Positions 46,020 to 57,117 of a stretch of DNA of 64,000 nt are shown here, piece by piece. Source of the DNA: Desmodesmus armatus (taxonomy: Eukaryota > Chlorophyta > Chlorophyceae > Sphaeropleales > Scenedesmaceae); NCBI GenBank assembly GCA_007449985.2, contig VIIQ02000209.1, positions 119,800 to 183,799 of the forward strand, read 5' to 3'. A model generated the notes under the pieces. It did not search any database. It was not told the origin of the DNA and was given only the letters and a program-made list of their open reading frames with translations. The stretch's first letter is position 1; every line of letters starts with the position of its first letter. Both the position numbers and the translations under genes were made by a program.

Positions 46020-49000
46020 TCAGTTCAGGCAGGCAGTGTCCCACTGCACAGCAGCTGAAGCAGCAGCAGCAGCAGCAGCACCCCCTGCTGGCATCCTCAG
46101 CTCGCCACACAGACTGCTGTAAAACTCCTCATGCAGGAAACCAAGCGGCTCACACACCACACCATCCTCATCAACAACACTACTGCTGCTGCTGCTGCTG
46201 CTGACGGCCTCTGCTGCTGCTGCTGCTGCTGCCACTTGGTGCACATCAAGGCCCAGCTCCTGCAGCAGCTGCTGCACTACGTTGCTGCTGCTGCTGTTGG
46301 CAGCTGGGGGTTGCAGCATTGCGGCCAGCAGGTGGTGGGTTGTCAACAGGGGCGAACCTGGAGCAACAGCAGCAGCCGATGCAGAATCACAAACAGTCAA
46401 AATGTGATTATCAGCAGGGCTATGCCGGCTGAGTGGGGCACGAGGGGGGTCAACTCGCACCAGCCATTCAAACATACAATGCTGTGGGGAAGGTTGGAAG
46501 CATTGTATCAGCTCCGCACACCCCTGTGTCCCTCCTCCGCTGCTCTACCAGCATCGACACTGCTGCGTGCAACAATAACGTCCCAAACCTCCCCCCGCCT
46601 CCCCCCTCTACACCCAACCCCCTGCCTCGTCGGACCACCTGCTATGTTGCACAATGCATCTACTTCCAAACAGCCACCCCCCCCCCCCCACACACACACA
46701 TTGCCTACATGCTAGATACACTTGTATTGTATCTGCTTAACACACACACCACGGCCACCACCACCACCACCACCACCACCACCACCATATGCATTGGCTG
46801 GATGCACTCCCTGTGTCTACACACCCACACGGAAACACATGTATGCCAGCCCTCACTTTGTAACCCACTGAACTCAACTGTCAACACACCCACCTGTGTC
46901 CCTCATGAGATGCTCTGCCTGCAGCAGCACCCTCCTAGCCGGCCCTGACAGCTGCGGCACCCACTGGACAACATCCAGCCCACACGAACGACCCAGCAGC
47001 GAAGCAGCAGCAGCAGCAGTACCAGCCGCCGCCGCTGCTGCTGCTGCCTGCGGTCCGTCAATCAGCCGCACCACTGCTGCCTCAGCAGCAGCTGACAGAG
47101 TGCTGCTGCTGCTGCTGCTGCTGTCCGCATCTGCTGCTGCTGCTGGTGCCAGGCTGGCACTGCCTGCTGCTATGAGCCCCAGCAGCAGGTGTGGTGTCGT
47201 GACACAGCCGTGGTGGAGGCGGGCAGCAGCCAGACTGGAACGCAGCAGGGCCTGCGGGGACCGACAAGAGGGCAGGCGGCACGGGTGTCGACAGGTTCAA
47301 ATGTGTTCTATCAAGAGTTTGGATGCATTCTATGATGAAGATACCCCATGGCTCCCTACGGGATGTTCAGGCTCGGCCTGAACGAGTAACTGTGACGATA
47401 TATGTGTTTTGGGGGGGGGGGGTGTCATCTAATGAGGCATGTGACACAGCCGTGGTGGAGACGGGCAGCGGCTAGGCTGGAACGCAGAAGGGCCTGCGGA
47501 GACCGACAAGAGCACGCATGTGAATGTGTTGGGGAGGCGAGGGGGGGGGGCACTAATTCAGGAATGTGAGACACAGCCGTGAGACAGTGCCCGGAACCGG
47601 GGAGGTAGCAAGGTTTCCTGTGGAGACACTGGGAACACACAAAGATGGGAACACAGAACACAATGTAACTAGCACTGGGTCCCCCACCGCCACTCCAGGC
47701 AACGAAAGCCTAACAAAGCCGTGGTGGAGGCGGGCAGCAGCCAGGCTGGAACGAAGCAGGGCCTGAGGCAAAGAAGCGATTTGCAGGAACAGAAGCAGGC
47801 GTCTGAAAATGATGTGGGTTGTGAATTATGCCTGACCACTAAACAGCAACCGGGATGCGACGCAGCCAGTGACTCAGCGCGAGCAGCTATGCCTGTAATG
47901 GCTGCTGTCAGTGTTTGTCGCACCCGACAAGTAGCCGCCCGATGGGCACCGTGATTGAGATGCGTGTGAGGAGAAGTTGCGCAGCTGCAAGCTCCTAGTG
48001 ATCGCTAGATGCTGGCCTGTTGTAAAGCATGCCTGCTTCTAGCAATACAGCAAGCTGCAGCTCTTCGCGCTCAGCAGGAGCTTGCTGCTGCGCAGCCTCG
48101 ACCCACCAGCCCAACAGCGGTAGGCTCCCTAGCCTCTTTTTGGGTACAGACGCTGTGCGTACAGACACTGTGGGGTCAAATTAGCCCACTTCAACAACCT
48201 CGGCAGGATTCGAACCCGGCTACACCGGACCTCAAGGAGCAGGCAACAGCGCCAGGCGCAAGCAGCGAGGATGCGTTTACACCCCCAGCCTCTCAGCTAG
48301 CGCTGTTTGAGCAGACGTGTCATGCTGACCGTCAATGGGCCAGGCCCTGTGCGTAAGATGGTGCTGTAGCATTGCCCTCTGCAGCTGAAGCACACGGTTT
48401 AGGACACAACCACACACATCCCACGGCACACACCCCTCATCAACCCCCCCCCCCCCCACCCCACCCACCCACCACCACCACCACCACCACCACCACACGC
48501 ACACACACAACAAGTTTTCACTGTGCGCCCCCACCCACTTATACCCAGCTTCGGAATGTCACATCCTTGGATGGTTGATGCATTGGCTGGATGCAATCCC
48601 TGTGTCTACCACACACACTAGCAATAGCACAACGTTGGATGGCTGGCGCATTGGCTGGATGCACTTTATGTGTCGACGCACACACACCACAGCACCCACC
48701 TTGAATGTCAGTTGTGAGAGGGGCAGGTTGCTCTGAGCAGCAAACATCACTGCTGCTGCTGTTGTATTTGCTTCTGTCACCTCCTCATCTGTTGATGCCA
48801 TCGCATATCCCCATCCCCCCCCCCCCCCCCCCGCGTGCGCGGGCACAACCACATACCTTGAAGGTCAGCTGTGAGAGGGGCAAGTTGCTCTGAGCAGCAG
48901 GCATCACTGCTGCTGCTGTATTTGCTTCTGTCACCTCCTCATCTGTTGATGCCATCGCATATCCCTCCCCCCCCCCCCCCCTGCGCCCCCCCCCCCCCCC

Positions 49001-50552
49001 CCCCCCCCCCACCCCCCACCCCCCCCCCCCCCCACCACCCACCCCACCACCACCACCACCCCCTGCGCCCCCCCCCCCCCCTACCCCCCCACCCCCCACC
49101 CCCGGGCGCAGGCACAACCACATACCTTGAAAGTCAGTTGTGAGAGGGGCAGGTTGCTCTGAGCTGCAGGCATCACTGCTGCTGCTGCATTTGCCTCTGT
49201 GACCTCCTCGTCTGTTGAGGCCATGTTGAGTGTTGCTGTGTGTGTCTGGCGCTGCAGCCTGGCTGCACTGCTGCCCTGGAGGGCTAGCTGGGCAAACAGC
49301 AGCTCACGGTGGGCCAGGGGGGTGCCTGCAGATCAGGAGGTGGGGGCGCGGGGGGGGGGGGGGGATTGAGCATTAGGGAGGTGTTCGGGACAAGGGCGCG
49401 GGGGGCGGGGGGCGGGGGGGGGGGACTTTATTTCGCAGGTTGGAGAAAATGTGTGTGAGAGTGTGGAGAGACAAGCATCGGGTGTGTGTGCTGCTGCAGC
49501 AGGGCTGCACTGCTGCCCTGGAGGGCTAACCGGGCAAACAACAGCTCACGGTGAGCCAGGGGGGTGCCTGGGGGTACAGGAAGAGAGGAGACACACTGAG
49601 CATGTGTTGGGGAGCAAACATAACTAGCATAGTGTGCCAGAGACAATGTGCAAGCTGGGGAGAAAGTGTGCGTGCAGGCAAGGTGGACAACCCCAGTGCA
49701 GCAGTCACAGACAAGGCAGCTTTCAGGTAAGTGGCACACAGGCGGGTGGCACACATGCCCGCTTGCCCTGCTGTGCCTGCCTGCGCCCCTCCCCCTTATG
49801 CCCAGCTCCCCCCCACCCCCACCCCACTCCCCAAAGTCCCCCTCACCTCTGTGTGCGCTGACAACCTTCTCCAGGCTGGCAGTGAAGGCAGCATGAGCCT
49901 CCCTCTGCTGCTGCTGCTGCTGCTGCTGCTGGGCATCACGGGAGGCTGTGTGCATTATGTGAAACAGGCAGGAAACAGGCAGGAAACAGGCAGGAAACAC
50001 GCAGCAAACAGGCATCAAACAGTCAGGAAACAGGCAGGAAACAGGCAGCAACGCAGCACCATCTGTTGAGGACCAGTGATGCTGCGCAGACCAGCAGGGC
50101 ATGGTCTCGTGTGCTTTCAGGGCACAGCCCCTCAGGGTGGAGGCTGCTGCTCAAAATCTGTTGATACAGGGTGAGCAACTGGACTGTTGAGGCGAGAGTT
50201 GCAGATACATATCAGCTGTTGCGATGCAGTGGGTCCAATGAGCTGGATGCAGGCAGCTGCTGTGTGTGCATGCTCAAAGTCGCTACAGCTGTGTCACTGA
50301 GCTATGTGGTGCACATGGGGCATGCACATGGGGCAGACACCTGCCATGCCGCACAAAATCCAAGCATGTTGCACCTACTGCACCTATTTGTGCAGCAGGG
50401 GCGGCAGCAGAAACCATAAGACAGTGAGGGTAGTACCTACCAGAGTTGGGTGCTGGTGCAACAGGGGTGCTGCCTGGGGGAGCAGCACGAGCCACGCAGC
50501 GAGCCCTCCCGGAAGCCTCCGTGTTCGGTAACATGTTCTTTGACAGCAACAT
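46020..50552 (-). CDS. Clp N-domain protein, ClpT-like
   Basis: ATG at 50552 opens MLLSKNMLPNTEASGRARCV, then Arg/Ala/Pro-rich residues, compatible with an organelle transit peptide. Further exons: REAHAAFTASLEKVVSA (about 49945-49855), GTPLAHRELLFAxLALQGSS (about 49330-49250), EEVTEANAAAAVMPAAQSNL with PLSQLTFK (about 49235-49124). The Clp-repeat part follows: LLRSSLAAARLHHGCVTTPH then LLLGLIAAG, LLGRSCGLDVVQWVPQLSGP, ARRVLLQAEHLMRDTG (about 47260-46890). The next exon has SPLLTTHHLLAAMLQPPAAN with QQLLQELGLDVHQV, an Ala/Ser tail and the stop at 46020. H-x-x-V-x-x-x-H-L-L-L-G-L plus a following GLD motif is the Clp N-terminal repeat, seen about twice. No Walker motifs follow, so it is not a ClpC/ClpB ATPase. 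ClpT-type accessory subunits of the plastid Clp protease are the closest known proteins. Ala/Ser inserts are a lineage feature. Some exons have spare copies. Confidence 0.62.
46741..46790. repeat. (CCA)n microsatellite in intron
   Basis: Eleven or more CCA/ACC triplets. Nearby ATTGGCTGGATGCACTCCCT with GTGTCTAC (46792-46820) recurs in other introns of the same gene at about 48583 and 48649. Confidence 0.8.
47199..47770 (-). repeat. Three to four copies of exon LLRSSLAAARLHHG
   Basis: The plus-strand block GACACAGCCGTGGTGGAGGC with GGGCAGCAGCCAG and GGAACGCAGCAGGGCCTG occurs at 47199, 47441 and 47719, with a broken copy (ACACAGCCGTGAGACAGTG) at 47565. Only the 47199 copy is continuous with the rest of the Clp-repeat exon. 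The spacers hold G runs. Confidence 0.82.
48206..48299 (-). repeat. tRNA-like A/B boxes, possible SINE
   Basis: The minus strand has GGTTCGAATCC (48216-48206), a perfect B-box match, and 83 bases upstream TAGCTGAGAGG (48299-48289), close to an A box. The acceptor and anticodon stems of a real tRNA do not form as I read it, so this is more like a tRNA-derived SINE or chance. It lies in an intron of the Clp N-domain gene, on the same strand. Confidence 0.3.
48430..48500. repeat. Poly-C and (CCA)n tract in intron
   Basis: A C15 run, CCCACCCACC, (CCA)n and (CA)n in sequence. Intronic. Confidence 0.8.
48697..49240 (-). repeat. Three copies of exon EEVTEANxAAAVMPAAQSNL
   Basis: Minus-strand exons at about 49235-49124, 48960-48856 and 48800-48699 encode DEEVTEANAAAAVMPAAQSN, DEEVTEANTAAAVMPAAQSN and DEEVTEANTTAAAVMFAAQS, each with a PLSQLTFK end and a GTATG- or GTGGG-type donor. 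The spacers are long C runs (48974-49082). Confidence 0.85.
49245..49575 (-). repeat. Two copies of exon LAHRELLFAxLALQGSSAA
   Basis: GTPLAHRELLFAQLALQGSS is encoded at about 49330-49250 and GTPLAHRELLFARLALQGSS at about 49572-49490. The spacer is G-rich. Confidence 0.85.
49961..50050. repeat. 11-bp minisatellite GAAACAGGCAG
   Basis: Eight or more imperfect copies (GAAACAGGCAG, CAAACAGGCAT and GAAACACGCAG variants) in an intron of the Clp N-domain gene. Confidence 0.85.
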
Positions 50553-50893
50553 CTCGGGCTGTGCACGGTCTAGTGCTCGGAAGGGCTACAATGCACCGAC
50601 ACGTGTAAATATGGCGCGATAGAGAGTATGTAGGCAGTGAGATCAACAACGAAGACTTCTTAACATCAGACAGAGTGTGCTGGCGAGTGGTGCGTGTAGG
50701 GTAGCCCTACAACCAGGTCGTTGGGGAACCCTGGGGGCTTGGTGTAGTCATGAACTGCAACGATGTCGGATCTTTGCTGTTGTTAGCACGATCACAACTT
50801 GATTTGCAGAGAATATACGTTACAGCAGCAGTCGTGGTCGGACGGCACTCGAGTTGATCTGCTGCTGTGGGGGAGGACCTCTCCATCAGCTAG
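50553..50893. promoter_or_regulatory. Divergent promoter region
   Basis: The 341 bases between the ATG of the minus-strand Clp N-domain gene (50552) and the ATG of the plus-strand acetyltransferase gene (50894) must hold both 5' leaders and promoters. No TATA or named element is clear, so a shared, bidirectional promoter is an inference from spacing. Confidence 0.5.
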
Positions 50894-51950
50894 ATGGGTG
50901 GGGAAAGGCGATTCTACCGGCTTTTGACGCTTGAGGATATTCCCGAGATCGAGGTACGTTGTTTCCTGTCCTTATGCATCGCTGCATAGGCCCCTGACTC
51001 ATAACCTCCTACCCCCTCCCACCCCTGGTCTAGCATATGTAGTGACAGCGCAGCGACAGGCTGTCTACTGGCCTGGTGCATCTGCCAGATGGACAGCTGA
51101 TGACAAACCCTAGCTGATACCAGGGTTCAACTCAGCAATTGATGTTACCAAAGTTGTGTGTTTGCAGAAGGTTACTTGACTCCCTGACTCCTTATAAGGA
51201 GACCGTAATTACGGTCTTGCTGTGTTGGCTGCAGGCAGCCAGTGCGTACCTCTTTGCCTTTGACCCACAAGACTTACGGCTGTCAGACATCGTACAGGAT
51301 GACAGGTGTGTGTGTGTCTGCCATGAAGTTGCCCGTTCCACAGCCTCCCAAGCACACCCAGCCCGATTTGAACCCCCCACCCATCCAAACCATACAATCT
51401 GAGGCGTCACAGCAGTTTCTTGGTGTTATCCGAGCACACGAACTTTCAGCCATAACAACTGCCTTAGCCCTACCAAGCCTGCACCCCTGTCTAGCTAGCC
51501 CTTGAAACGCCCTGATCTTCCCAGTCAGTCTTGGGTCGCTGTCACAAGTCTGCTTGATAGGCTTCCTCACCCATTCACCTCGTCCTGCATCCCCTGCCCC
51601 CCCCCCCCCCCAACCACCACCACTATCTGCCGCAGGTGGTTCTGCCTAGCGGCAGTAGCCGCTCCCCGGCCTGGGGTGGAGCACATCGTGGGCTTTGTGG
51701 CAGCAGCAATCGGCAAGGTGGCAGAGTTCACACAGGAAGCACCCTTCCTGCAGCAAGCCCTGTGCCAGACTGTCAGCAGCAGCAGCAGCAGTAGTACGCA
51801 GCTGCCGGCAGCAGCAGCAGCAGCAGTGACGGCAGTGTCAGCAGCAGCAGGCAGCGTAGCGGCAGCAGCTATGGACACTGCTGGCCTGGAGGCGAGCAAC
51901 AGCAGCAGCAGCGGTGGCGGTGGTGGTGACGACAGCAGTGACAGTGACAG

Positions 51951-51989
<39 letters not shown>

Positions 51990-52251
51990 TGTTGAGGTTG
52001 TGTTGCTGGGTGTAGTGTCAGGCTACCGGCGCCAGGGTGTTGCCAGCAGGCTGCTGCAGCAGGTCAAGAGGCACGCACGATCATTGGGGTGAGGCACAGA
52101 GCTGGGGGGGGGGGGGAGAGGGAGGGAGGGAGGGACCAGGGCAGGGGTGTGTGCAAGAGGGAGGGGTGGGGGGCAGCGGTGAGGGGGAACGGGAAGGGTT
52201 CTGCAGATGGTACAGAGTGCTGTGCTACCCAAGTGATATTATGGGGATACC

Positions 52252-52282
<31 letters not shown>

Positions 52283-52335
52283 CACCACCACCCACCCACC
52301 CACCTAGAACATAAGCAGCGTACAGGGGGCCTGAG

Positions 52336-52366
<31 letters not shown>

Positions 52367-52468
52367 GGTGGAGGAGTGCAGAAGCAAATCCAGCCTGCAC
52401 GGGATACGCGAAGTGGCTCCCTTGGAGTGCCGTAACACACCTAGCACACCCACTGTTCTGCCGCTGCC

Positions 52469-52517
<49 letters not shown>

Positions 52518-52999
52518 GCATTCATGCCTTGTGTCCTGTCTGTATGTTATTCCCGCAGTGCCTCGTTGATGTTCCTACACGTCCAGGACACCAACACCCC
52601 CGCACGCCAGCTGTACACCAAGGCAGGCTTCAACCAAATTGCAACACTGGACGGCTACTACAGCAGGCAGCTATACAGCCACAGCCAGCAGCAGCAGCAG
52701 CAGCATGAGGATGTACCCGCCCTCTCCGGCAACAGCAGCAGCTTGGCAGGTGTCAGGAGCGGTGCAAGGGCGGTGCCAATGCAGCAGGTGATCAACCCGG
52801 CAGCAGCAGATACAGCAGCAGCAGCAGCAGCAGCAGAAGCAGAAGCAGCAGGAGGAGGGAGCAGCAGTGACACATTCTCTGGTGTTGACGCCCAGCTGCT
52901 GCTATTGCTGCTGAATGCGCCTGTTTTGAACGGGGGTGACATTGATGCTGATGGGGCAGAGGCAACCACTAGCAGCAGTAGCAGCAGCACAAGCACTAT

Positions 53000-53037
<38 letters not shown>

Positions 53038-53599
53038 GGGCAGCTGGTGACACTGACATGTCAGGTTGGCCTCCTGTCAAGCTCCCAGCCAGCCCTGCCT
53101 CCAGCAGCAGCAGCAGAAGCAGATCCATCAGCAGCAGCAGCAGTAGTCCAGCATCGCCGGTGACACCCTCCTCCACCCCCCAGGCAGCAGCAGAAGCAGC
53201 AGCAGAGGCAGCCGCCGCTGCTGCTTCCGTCGGCCTAGGCAGTGCTCTGCGGCTGCTGACCGGGGGCCTGTTCGGTGGCAGGGGCCCAGGGCAAAGGCTG
53301 CCTAGTGGAAGGCTAGGCAGGGTGGTTGACCTAGGGGGGGAGTTGATGGTGGAAGTGAGGGAGGGGCGGGATGTGGTTTTGTTAGACCCTGAGGAGGGCT
53401 TGCCAGCAGATGTGGTGCTGAGTGCTGGTGACAAGGGGCGGCTGAGGCAGCGGCAGCAGTGGCAGCAGCTGATGAGGGAGGCGGAGGGACAGGTGGAAGC
53501 AGCAGCAGCAGCAGCAGCAGCAGCGGCGGCTCGTGGAGGTGCTGCTGCTGCTGCAGCTGGTGGTGGTGGTGGTGGTGATGTTGAGACGCCGGAAGGGGC

Positions 53600-53646
<47 letters not shown>

Positions 53647-54173
53647 TTGACACGGGTCGGGATGGAGGTGATGACAGTGTTGACAGCGCCAGCAGCGGCA
53701 GCGGCAGCAGCAGTGGTGGCGGCGGCAGTGCAACTGGAGTCCAGGGCGCTGCAGGACTCCGTGTGGTTGCTCACAGTCCAACCAGCAGCAGCTGTAGCAG
53801 CAGTAGGAGCAGCAGGTTGTGTAGGGATGCTTACGGGTGCCCGCAAGCACACCTCATCTCAGGCGAGCAGCAGCAGCTGTACAACAGCTGCAGCCACCAC
53901 CGCCAACATCAGCAGCAGCAGCAGCAGCAGCTGAGGCTTTTCCAGCCCCTGCAGTTGTTTCATGAGCACACCCACATACAGCAGCGCCAGTGTGTTGGTG
54001 CTGTCCTTACCTTAGCGCCACACAACACTGCGTGGCAGCAGCAGCAGCAGCAGCAGCAGTGGCGACGTAGGCTACAACAGGCACAGCTCAGGGGCTTTGG
54101 TAGTGGTGTGCACCTGCCTGCCACATCTGCTGTGGCAAGTCAGTGCCGGGCTGTGAAGCTGTTGCGGTTGTAA
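50894..54173 (+). CDS. GNAT N-acetyltransferase, NAA60-like, with giant low-complexity tail
   Basis: Four exons with exact frame continuity: 50894-50953 (MGGERRFYRLLTLEDIPEIE), 51235-51305 (AASAYLFAFDPQDLRLSDIV), 51636-52088 and 52559-54173. Exon 3 holds EHIVGFVAAAIGKVAEF, then a Ser/Ala/Gly insert of about 90 residues, then motif A VVLLGVVSGYRRQGVASRLL (acetyl-CoA loop R-R-Q-G-V-A). Exon 4 begins ASLMFLHVQDTNTPARQLYT then KAGFNQIATLDGYYS, like the LHVLTTN..A..FY...F....LPYYY region of NAA60. NAA60 acetylates N-termini of membrane proteins from the cytosolic side of Golgi or plasma membrane. About 500 further residues are poly-Ser/Gln/Ala with one ordered island, GRVVDLGGELMVEVREGRDV with LLDPEEGLPADVVLSAGD. 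No membrane helix is obvious in the tail. The stop TAA at 54173 overlaps TGTAA. Alternative: another GNAT N-terminal or histone acetyltransferase. Confidence 0.75.
52473..52516. repeat. (CTG)n microsatellite in last intron
   Basis: About 15 CTG triplets about 40 bases before the TTCCCGCAG acceptor of the last exon. Confidence 0.85.
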
Positions 54174-55295
54174 CACAAGCTGCTGGGAGCATCAGTCTGG
54201 TCATAGCTGACAATTTTAGCTTGGGTATGGCTGATTCTTTCCAGAGCTGGTCAACATGCTGATTGAATGAACATGCATGCAGTTCAGGTCATAAGCCTAG
54301 GCTGAAGGTTGTGTCAGATGCAGGGTGATGCCCTTGGGGGGGGGGGGGAGCAAGTGTGCCGTACTCTTCTTTATTATTGTGGCATTGGCATTCAAGGGCA
54401 GCCAGGAGGAGGCCACAGCACAGCCCTTCTGAAATTCATTGTGAAGTGGAATGTGAAACATAGGGAAGGCTTGATGGATTGTGAGTTTGTCTGTGTAAGC
54501 TTAACCATGTATTTCTGGCACATGCCTGCGCCGTTGGCACCTCTTTTCCCACAGGTGACCTCAGCTCCAGACTGTAAGCTTGCCACTCGCTGTGCTGATC
54601 TCGAGACTGCAAAGCGCTCCCTTTACCGCATCCACAAACATCACGACTTACATCTGAACCCACTTTTGCTTGTTGTAGCTCGTCTATCGTCGAGGCACCC
54701 CGTTGGCCCAGCTAGCGGATGCAGATGGCTGCAGCTGCGCGCAGCTGTCACAGACCTAGCAGCTGAACCAATCCAAAACCATGTCGCGGACAGCTTTAAT
54801 GAACACTAACTTTCTTTTTCCCGGTTGACGAGCGCTTTCAGTGAACCCTACAACATGTTAGCAGCTGCTAACAATTCAAAACGTCCCTTTCGACCTGCTG
54901 GCGTTCCCATCATCAGAAAGCGTGCACGATTAGCTGCCGGAGCTATTGATTGAACTATACATGGAGTCAGCTAGCAGGTGAGGCACCCTACCAGCCTGAT
55001 TGTGTCCACACAGCGCACCAGCCTGGATTTTGGTCGGCTTTGCTAATCACAATGGGCATACAGCTGGACGTGAACAGACGAAATGTGGCGCAGATATGCT
55101 TTCATTATCAGTGACCCAGCCGATCTACAGCGGCAGCAGATCGTCACTGCCTCCTCAGGAGTGAGCAGCAGGTGCACCCACAACTGCTGCCAGCAGTGCA
55201 AGGCCAGAGCTCACGAAGCGATGATGCTTGCCAGTAGTGCTCACAACTCGCTTTGCATGCACACTCTGCAATTTGTCGAGTATTGAATCAGCCCG
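54174..55295. other. Intergenic, no gene resolved
   Basis: No convincing gene. A plus-strand frame of 166 codons at 54309-54809 has mixed composition and no recognisable domain. Confidence 0.4.
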
Positions 55296-55385
55296 TTACT
55301 GGGTGTCACCAGGACCAATTGGTGACTTGCAAGTGTCACCCGTTGGTCCTGAGGGCCGCCCTGGTTGAACCAGGTGACACCACCC
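55296..55385. repeat. Fold-back repeat TGGGTGTCACC...GGTGACACCACCCA
   Basis: The outer arms (TGGGTG, TCACCAGG) pair with CCAGGTGACACCACCCA, with the inner pair GGTGAC/GTCACC around TTGCAAGT and CCAATTGG. A ~90-base structure able to form a long hairpin. Possibly a tiny MITE or a fold-back remnant. Confidence 0.45.
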
Positions 55386-55545
55386 ACTGGGGCCTGAAAG
55401 CCAATACCGTAATGACTTGACTGCGCTGACAGCTGCAAATAGGTTCAACCCCTGAGGGTGTAGAATGTTGCAAATGTGGCGCTGAAAGTGCCACACCCTC
55501 TCCTTCGCCGGAGCTAGGATGCATTACCACCGTGATGACCTGTGA

Positions 55546-55873
55546 TTGTGTCAGGCTGACAGCCCAGCACTGGTATCGGTGTGGTGTCAGGTGGCAGCAC
55601 CTCGCCATCCCCCACCCCAGCCCCACCGCACGCTTGGCAATTGCAAGGCATGCCATGGCCAACCAGGGTATGGGCCCTCCTTTAGGGCAAGGAAGGGGTG
55701 GAAACTTAACTGTCAAACTGTCAAAGACGCAATCCACCGTGTGACATGGACAGGGGCTGAGACCATAACAGCAGTGAGTGATGATGTCTTGTATTGCACC
55801 GTGCTGCTGCAGGCTCCTTGCAAACAATTCAGGCAGCAACCGCGGTCGCAACTGGACAGCATGCAAGCCCCAG

Positions 55874-55913
<40 letters not shown>

Positions 55914-56696
55914 TGATGAGAAGTCCACTGCTGGCTGCATCGATGCAGTCCGTGGGCGATATCAGGACCAACAGCAACCACCGCAGCACCCTCACCAGCA
56001 GCAGCTAGTACCGGATGGTCAAGCAAGACAGCAGCAGCACCCTCACCAGCAGCAGCAGCAACAGCAGCAGCAGGGTGTGCGGAGGTGCATGTCCAGCCCA
56101 TTTGGCAACATGCAGCAGCAGCTGGCAGTGCATGCACAGCTGGCGGCGGCAGACACACCTTGTGGCATGGATGCCGAGGGCAGGCAAGTCCAGCAGCAGC
56201 TGCATCAGCAGCATCAACGGCAGCAGCAGGTTGCAGCAGCAGCTGTTGCGCAGCAGCCTGATTGCCACACCTGGCCAAGGTGAGTCCGACAGCAAGTTGC
56301 CTGGGTTTCCCCTCTGTCAGGGTGTATTGGTGTGGGATGGGAGGGGGGGGGGGGACGGGACATGGGCCTCACGTAATTCTGTCACATGCTGTGTCACACG
56401 TGGTACGGTTTTGAAATCTGAAACAAAAGTCCACATGTGATTCTTCTGGGTTGATCGCGTGCTCTGATCAAGGCCCAAAGCAAAGCTTGCTGCACGGCAC
56501 AGCAGCTCCCAGGCCATGTATGTCCGCAGTGCATTGCAGTAGCTGCCAATGGCTCATTGGCCTGGCATGAACTCTGTCAAGTTGTTGAATGACTCCTGTG
56601 CCATGTGTTTCGTTTGCCGCTGTTTGCACTGCTCAGGCCACTGGATTACCCGCAACAGCAGTGCTCACAGTCACCAACCCAACCGCTGCAGCCCCT

Positions 56697-56732
<36 letters not shown>

Positions 56733-57079
56733 CCTGCTGCACCAGCCTGAGGGCCTCATGCTGGACTCGGGGTTCTGGCAGGACCTGCTGGCTGAAGGGC
56801 TGAGGGGGGCTGGGCCCAGCAGCAGCAGCAGCCCCCTGGCCTGGGGGTCACGCAGTGAGGGGGGCTCACTGCCCTTCAAGTCACTCACTGATGATGACCT
56901 GGAGCAGGTGCTTAATGACGCACTGCAGCAAGCAGAGCGCAGGGCGCAGCAGCAGCAGCAGCAGCCAGCAGCAGCAGCAGCAGCAGCAGCAGGAGGAACG
57001 ACACCTCCACCACCACCAGCAGCAGCAGCAGAAGCAGGGCCTGCATGCTGCCCCCTCGGGCTCCAGCAGGACCAGCAGC

Positions 57080-57110
<31 letters not shown>

Positions 57111-57117
57111 TGACTGA
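55546..57117 (+). CDS. Gln/Ala-rich protein, family unknown
   Basis: Plus-strand exons: about 55758-56281 (SQLDSMQAPEAAAAAA, then many Gln/His-rich stretches such as RRCMSSPFGNMQQQLAVHAQ, donor GTGAGT) and about 56638-57117 (PLDYPQQQCSQSPTQPLQPL, EGLMLDSGFWQDLLAEGLRG, FKSLTDDDLEQVLNDALQQA, poly-Gln/Ala, stop TGA at 57117). The ordered island LTDDDLEQVLNDALQQAERR is helical and acidic, like an activation or dimer segment. Gln-rich nuclear regulators look like this, but no DNA-binding domain is seen. The 5' end is not determined; the span starts at the earliest frame I can follow. A one-base slip in the last CAG run would extend the protein to about 57565. Confidence 0.4.

Noticed and set aside
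48206..48299. Functional tRNA gene
   Set aside because: B box is perfect but no cloverleaf acceptor or anticodon stem can be formed with the spacing seen.
52338..54173. 611-codon plus-strand frame read as a separate gene start at 52338
   Set aside because: Its first part is intron (poly-G, CTG run) before the TTCCCGCAG acceptor at 52558; the real coding part is the last exon of the acetyltransferase gene.
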